Source: Streptantibioticus parmotrematis (lineage in GTDB: Bacteria; Actinomycetota; Actinomycetes; Streptomycetales; Streptomycetaceae). From it: DNA of 64,000 nucleotides. Under the pieces are notes generated by a model. That model was given only the letters and a program-made list of their open reading frames with translations, was not told the origin of the DNA and did not search any database. The DNA lies in assembly GCF_019890615.1 (NCBI RefSeq), contig NZ_JAINVZ010000026.1, forward strand, positions 1-64,000. Reading direction: 5' to 3'. Position numbers and translations under genes: made by a program. Of this stretch, positions 59,989 through 64,000 are shown piece after piece; the first letter of the stretch is position 1, and every line of letters starts with the position of its first letter.

Positions 59989-60912
59989 TCACGCGCCCAG
60001 GCCGCGCACCAGCAGGTCCAGCAGCGCGCAGACGAACAGCGCGATGCCGATGAAGCCGTTGACCGTGAAGAACGCCCGGTTCAGGCGGCTCAGGTCGTGC
60101 GGCTTGACGATGGAGTGCTCGTAGAGGAACGCCACCGCCACGATCGCCAGCCCGATCCACCAGAACACCCCGGCGCCGGTGAGCAGTCCGTACCAGACCA
60201 GCAGCCCGGTGGTGACCACGTGGGCTGCGCGGGCGCCGTACAGGGCGGCGGGGATGCCGAAGCGGGCCGGGACCGACTTCACGCCGTGCGCCCGGTCGGC
60301 GGCGACGTCCTGGCAGCCGAAGATCAGGTCGAAGCCGCCGATCCACACGCCGACCGCGAGACCCAGCACGACCGCGTCCCACGACCACTTGCCCGTCACC
60401 GCGAGCCACGCGCCGATCGGGCCCATGGCCTGCGCGACACCGAGGATGGCGTGCGGGAAGTTGGTGAACCGCTTGCCGTACGGATAGACCACCATCGGGA
60501 TCACGGCGATCGGCGCCAGCGCCAGGCACAGCGGGTTGAGCAGGGCCGCGGCGCCCAGGAAGACCACGACGGCCACCAGCGCGCCGGTCCACGCCGAGCG
60601 CACCGACACCGCGCCGGTGACCAGCTCGCGCCCGGCGGTGCGGGGGTTGCGGGCGTCGATCTCGCGGTCGATGATCCGGTTCGCGGCCATGGCGAAGGTA
60701 CGCAGGCCCACCATCGCGACGGTGACCAGCAGCAGTTGCCACCAGTGCACCGACGCGCTCTGGCGCTGCATGGCGGTGAGCGCGGCGATGTAGGCGAAGG
60801 GCAGCGCGAAGACCGAGTGCTCGATCATCACCAGGCGCAGGAAGGCCCGGATCCGGCCGGGCGGCGCGGGCTCCGGCGAGAACAGGTCGGAGGAGGCGGA
60901 TTCGGCGCTCAC
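59989..60912 (-). CDS. mqnP: UbiA-like prenyltransferase for menaquinone
   Basis: 307 residues with about eight membrane helices. The two aspartate-rich motifs are present: NRIIDREIDARNPRT (about 82-96) in place of NDxxDxxxD, and DLIFGCQDVAADRAHGVKS near 190-210. It attaches the polyprenyl chain to the naphthoate or dehydro-precursor at the membrane. Start GTG 60912. It sits directly between UbiX- and UbiD-like genes, forming the late futalosine trio. Confidence 0.87.
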   Translation of the reverse strand: MSAESASSDLFSPEPAPPGRIRAFLRLVMIEHSVFALPFAYIAALTAMQRQSASVHWWQLLLVTVAMVGLRTFAMAANRIIDREIDARNPRTAGRELVTGAVSVRSAWTGALVAVVVFLGAAALLNPLCLALAPIAVIPMVVYPYGKRFTNFPHAILGVAQAMGPIGAWLAVTGKWSWDAVVLGLAVGVWIGGFDLIFGCQDVAADRAHGVKSVPARFGIPAALYGARAAHVVTTGLLVWYGLLTGAGVFWWIGLAIVAVAFLYEHSIVKPHDLSRLNRAFFTVNGFIGIALFVCALLDLLVRGLGA

Positions 60913-60982
60913 AGGCCCGGACCATCCCCGCAGGCGCGGGGAGCAGCCCCGTGCCGCCCCGGCTCCATGAAGGACTGAGCGC

Positions 60983-62434
60983 TCACAGTCCGTACTCCTT
61001 CCAGCGTCGGGTCACCCGTTCGGCGACCTCCGGGTCGGACACCACCATCTCCGGCCAGCCGCCGTCGCGCGTGTACCCCTCCTCGGGCAGCTTGCGCGTG
61101 GCGTCGATGCCCGCCTTGCCGCCCCAGAACTGCTGGTACGACGCGTGGTCGAGATGGTCGACGGGACCTTCGACCACGGTGAGGTCGCGGGCGTAGTCGG
61201 TGTTGCCGAAGGCCCGCCAGGCGACCTCGTGGTAGTCGTGCACGTCGCAGTCGGCGTCCACCACGACGATCAGCTTGGTCAGCGACATCATGTGGGCGCC
61301 CCAGATGGCGTGCATCACCTTCTGGGCGTGCTTGGGGTACTTCTTGTCGATGGAGACGATCGCGCAGTTGTGGAAGCCGCCCGCCTCCGGCAGGTCGTAG
61401 TCCACGATGTCGGGGATGATCACCTTCAGCAGCGGCAGGAAGAACCGCTCGGTGGCCTTGCCCAGCGGCCCGTCCTCGGTCGGCGGGCGGCCCACCACGA
61501 TGGACTGGAGCAGCGGGCGCCGCCGCGTCGTCACGCAGTCGATGGTGAGCGCGGGGAACGGCTCCTGCGGCGTGTAGAAGCCGGTGTGGTCGCCGAACGG
61601 CCCCTCCGGCAGTGTCTTCCCGGGCTCCAGCCAGCCCTCCAGCACCACCTCGGCGGCGGCCGGCACCTGGAGCGGCACGGTCACGCAGTCCACCATCTCG
61701 ACCCGCTTGCCCTGCACGAACCCGGCGAACAGGTACTCGTCGATGTCGCCGGGCAGCGGCGCGGTGGCCGCGTAGGTGACGGCGGGCGGGCAGCCGAAGG
61801 CGATGGCGACCGGCAGGCGCTCCCCGCGCCGCAGGGCGGTCTGGTAGTGGTTGCGGCTGTCCTTGTGGATCTGCCAGTGCATGCCGATGGTGCGGCGGTC
61901 GTGGCGCTGGAGCCGGTACAGGCCCAGGTTGCGCACGCCGGACTCGGGGTCCTTGGTGTGGGTCAGGCCCAGGTTGAAGAACGAGCCGCCGTCTTCCGGC
62001 CAGGTGAACAGCGCGGGCAGCGCGTCCAGGTCGACGTCGTCGCCCTGGAGGACGACCTCCTGCACGGGTGCGTCCTTGACCTTCTTCGGCGGCACGTGCG
62101 TCATCCCGGCGAGCTTGCCGAACGCCTCGCGCACCCCGGTGAAGCCGTGCGGCAGTTCGGGTTTGAGCAGCCCGGCGATCTTGCCGCTGATGTCGTCGTA
62201 CGAGGTCAGGCCCAGCGCCTTGAGCATCCGGCGGTCGGTGCCGAAGACGTTCATGGCCAGCGGCATGGAGGCGCCGCGCACGTTCTCGAACAGCAGCGCC
62301 GGGCCGCCGGCCTTGTTGACGCGGTCGACGATCTCGCCGACCTCCAGGTGGGGGTCGACCTCGGCCTTGACGCGCCGGAGGTCGCCGTCGCGCTCCAGCG
62401 CCCTCAGGAACGAGCGAAGATCGTCGTAAGCCAT
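60983..62434 (-). CDS. mqnL: UbiD-family menaquinone biosynthesis decarboxylase
   Basis: 483 residues. It opens with YDDLRSFLRALERDGDLRRV and has the UbiD prFMN/Mn2+-site blocks FFNLGLTHTKDPESGVRNLGLYR and ERFFLPLLKVIIPDIVDYDLPEAG, with EGPFGDHTGFYTP in between. It is the candidate decarboxylase of the futalosine route and needs prenyl-FMN from UbiX. No signal peptide: cytoplasmic. ATG 62434, transcribed divergently from the small membrane protein gene. Confidence 0.88.
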   Translation of the reverse strand: MAYDDLRSFLRALERDGDLRRVKAEVDPHLEVGEIVDRVNKAGGPALLFENVRGASMPLAMNVFGTDRRMLKALGLTSYDDISGKIAGLLKPELPHGFTGVREAFGKLAGMTHVPPKKVKDAPVQEVVLQGDDVDLDALPALFTWPEDGGSFFNLGLTHTKDPESGVRNLGLYRLQRHDRRTIGMHWQIHKDSRNHYQTALRRGERLPVAIAFGCPPAVTYAATAPLPGDIDEYLFAGFVQGKRVEMVDCVTVPLQVPAAAEVVLEGWLEPGKTLPEGPFGDHTGFYTPQEPFPALTIDCVTTRRRPLLQSIVVGRPPTEDGPLGKATERFFLPLLKVIIPDIVDYDLPEAGGFHNCAIVSIDKKYPKHAQKVMHAIWGAHMMSLTKLIVVVDADCDVHDYHEVAWRAFGNTDYARDLTVVEGPVDHLDHASYQQFWGGKAGIDATRKLPEEGYTRDGGWPEMVVSDPEVAERVTRRWKEYGL

Positions 62435-62567
62435 GCCCTCCAGTATCCGGTACGCACTACGCTGGATCCGTCATGGGTCCGGGTGCCGCGGGTAGGTGAC
62501 CCGAACCCGTGGCGTACGCGGGGCGGAGCGGGACTGGGCTGAGCGGGACCGGGGGGACGGCGTCGGT

Positions 62568-62954
62568 ATGGCAGGCGGCTCTTCTACCTTCCTGATGGCG
62601 GTGACCGTGTGGTCGGTCATGCTGCTGCTGGTGCTGGCCCTGTGGGTCTACACGTTCGTCGACTGCGTCAACACCCCCGAGGACCGGGTGCGCACCCTGC
62701 CCAAGGTGGTGTGGCTGGTGGTGATCGTGCTGTTCGGGATGGTGCCGTTGGCGTCGGCCGCGTGGTTCGCGGTGGGCCGCCCCGCGCGCCGGTCGCTGGA
62801 GGCCGACGCGTTCGCGGGCTGGCCGCCGCCCGAGGAGCGGTGGATCCCGCCGGACGACAACCCCGCGTTCCTGCGCTCCCTCGACGCGGCGAACCGCGCC
62901 CGCCGGGGCGACGACGGCGCCGACAGCGGCGAGGCACCGCAGGGCCAGGACTGA
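62568..62954 (+). CDS. PLDc_N-type small membrane protein
   Basis: 128 residues. Two membrane helices: TFLMAVTVWSVMLLLVLALW and VVWLVVIVLFGMVPLASAAW. Between them is the VDCVNTPEDRVRTLPK loop characteristic of the PLDc_N (cardiolipin-synthase N-terminal) family. The tail is cytoplasmic and ends in a charged GDDGADSGEAPQGQD. In this family the domain occurs alone in actinomycetes; role unknown. The ATG follows a G-rich site about twelve bases off. It is divergent from the UbiD-like gene. Confidence 0.75.
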   Translation: MAGGSSTFLMAVTVWSVMLLLVLALWVYTFVDCVNTPEDRVRTLPKVVWLVVIVLFGMVPLASAAWFAVGRPARRSLEADAFAGWPPPEERWIPPDDNPAFLRSLDAANRARRGDDGADSGEAPQGQD

Positions 62955-63123
62955 GCCTCCGGCACCCCAGACGTCAACCTCCGTCAACTCCCTTGCCACG
63001 TACGGGTGATGGCGTCGCAAGCGTTCCCCAGCAGTTGCGGAAGCGTTCACGCACTGCCTCCTCTCCTTGACGAGTACGCGCCAGCAGAGTCGTGAGCGGC
63101 CCGTACGGGTTCGCGACGACTCT

Positions 63124-63150
63124 CGATGACCGTCGATGACCGTCGATGAC
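63124..63150. repeat. Short tandem 10-base repeat before the phospholipase gene
   Basis: CGATGACCGT occurs twice in tandem (63124-63133 and 63134-63143), followed by a partial CGATGAC (63144-63150). It lies 18 bases upstream of the phospholipase start, next to its ribosome site. Confidence 0.7.
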
Positions 63151-63168
63151 AGGGAGAGGGGATCACCC

Positions 63169-64000
63169 ATGCCCGACATCACCCGGCGCAGACTTCTCGG
63201 TTCGGCGGCGGGCGCCGTCGGCGGCGCCGCGGCGCTGTCGCTGCTGCCGCCCAGCGTCCAGCAGGCGATCGCCGCCGGACCGCCCCGGCACGGCTCGCTG
63301 GACGACGTCGAACACGTCGTCCTGCTGATGCAGGAGAACCGCTCCTTCGACCATTACTTCGGCACCCTCAAGGGCGTGCGGGGCTTCGCCGACCCGGACG
63401 CCCTGACGCTGAGCACCGGCAGGTCCGTCTTCCACCAGCCGGACGCGGTCAACCCGGACGGCTACCTGCTGCCGTTCCACCTCGACACGAAGAAGACCTC
63501 CGCGCAGGCCATCCCGTCGACCTCGCACGCCTGGTCGGTGCAGCACCAGGCGTGGAACGGCGGCAAGATGGACAACTGGCTGCCCGCGCACCGCGCCGCC
63601 GACGGCGTCAACGGCCCGTACGTGATGGGCTACTACACGCGCGAGGACATCCCGTTCCAGTTCGCGCTGGCCGAGTCGTTCACCGTCTGCGACAACTACT
63701 TCTGCTCGATCATGGGCCCGACCTGGCCCAACCGGATGTACTGGATGACCGGCACGATCGACCCGAACGGGCAGCACGGCGGCCCGATCCTCAGCAACGT
63801 CGCCCCGACCGGCGGCTACACCTGGACCACGTACGCCGAGCGCCTCCAGGCGGCGGGCGTGAGCTGGAAGGTCTACCAGCAGACCGACAACTACGGCTGC
63901 AACATGCTGGCGAACTTCGCCCAGTTCCAGAACGCGAAGCCCGGCGACCCGCTCTACGACAACGGCATGACGTTCCAGCCGGAGGGCACCTTCGAGGACG
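63169..64000 (+). CDS. Tat-exported phospholipase C / phosphoesterase (partial, runs off the right edge)
   Basis: 277 complete codons are visible and the frame remains open. The twin-arginine signal is TRRRLLGSAAGAVGGAA, with a likely cleavage site near AIAAGP (about 35). The phosphoesterase-family opening EHVVLLMQENRSFDHYFGTL follows, then SHAWSVQHQAWNGGKMDNW and FFCSIMG-like NYFCSIMGPTWPNR. These match the bacterial PLC group (PF04185-type). Substrate likely phosphatidylcholine or a related phosphodiester. AGGGAGAGGGG lies before the ATG. The 200-base upstream spacer with direct repeats suggests a regulated promoter. Confidence 0.88.
   Translation, partial: MPDITRRRLLGSAAGAVGGAAALSLLPPSVQQAIAAGPPRHGSLDDVEHVVLLMQENRSFDHYFGTLKGVRGFADPDALTLSTGRSVFHQPDAVNPDGYLLPFHLDTKKTSAQAIPSTSHAWSVQHQAWNGGKMDNWLPAHRAADGVNGPYVMGYYTREDIPFQFALAESFTVCDNYFCSIMGPTWPNRMYWMTGTIDPNGQHGGPILSNVAPTGGYTWTTYAERLQAAGVSWKVYQQTDNYGCNMLANFAQFQNAKPGDPLYDNGMTFQPEGTFED

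Overview
The DNA is very GC-rich with strong GC bias at third codon positions. It carries GTG starts, many 4-base ATGA/GTGA gene overlaps, a complete nuoA-N operon, futalosine-pathway menaquinone genes and Streptomyces-type regulators. This points to a chromosomal core segment of a Streptomycetaceae actinomycete (Streptomyces or a close relative). I see no tRNA, rRNA, CRISPR array, integrase, transposase or prophage.

Layout. 1-6.4 kb: tail of an unknown gene, a KimA/YdaO-like potassium permease, then an ABC-2 exporter pair and a LolA/RseB-like envelope protein divergent from an ECF sigma factor. 6.5-11 kb: long-chain polyprenyl diphosphate synthase, a translationally coupled ATP-grasp ligase/flavoprotein pair, and a small secreted protein. 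11.1-27.3 kb: the minus-strand nuoA-N operon (respiratory complex I, all 14 genes), preceded by a Rex-type operator. 27.3-30.7 kb: long control region, an NlpC/P60 wall hydrolase, a tandem-duplicated YbjQ-type protein and a DUF4232 lipoprotein.

31.0-34.6 kb is an accessory-looking island. It holds a frameshifted XRE-TPR regulator, a RsbW-like ATPase, a short class I aminoacyl-tRNA-synthetase-like protein lacking an anticodon-binding domain, and an overlapping ASCH-domain protein. 34.6-38.5 kb: geranylgeranyl-reductase-family enzyme, menG, a barrel-less amidohydrolase-like protein and mqnC. 38.7-52.5 kb: a membrane/secretion cluster of a propeller/FnIII protein, MoxR ATPase, DUF58 protein, a transglutaminase-fold protein that has lost its apparent catalytic triad, a membrane kinase, a WXG100 protein and an FHA-FtsK ATPase. 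52.5-64 kb: mqnA, a cold-shock gene with a hairpin in its leader, an acyl-CoA ligase, small genes, mqnE, an Lrp regulator, the UbiX/UbiA/UbiD-like trio, a small membrane protein and the start of a Tat-exported phospholipase C.

Functional logic. Most conserved genes serve menaquinone-linked respiration. MqnA, MqnE and MqnC make the naphthoquinone precursor, and UbiX/UbiD-like proteins handle decarboxylation. The polyprenyl synthase supplies the side chain, which the UbiA-like enzyme attaches; MenG methylates the ring and the reductase may saturate the tail. Complex I reduces the quinone. Futalosine hydrolase (mqnB) and mqnD are not in the window. The two regions least explained by known biology are the aaRS-like/ASCH island and the WXG100/FHA-FtsK/kinase/pseudo-transglutaminase cluster.
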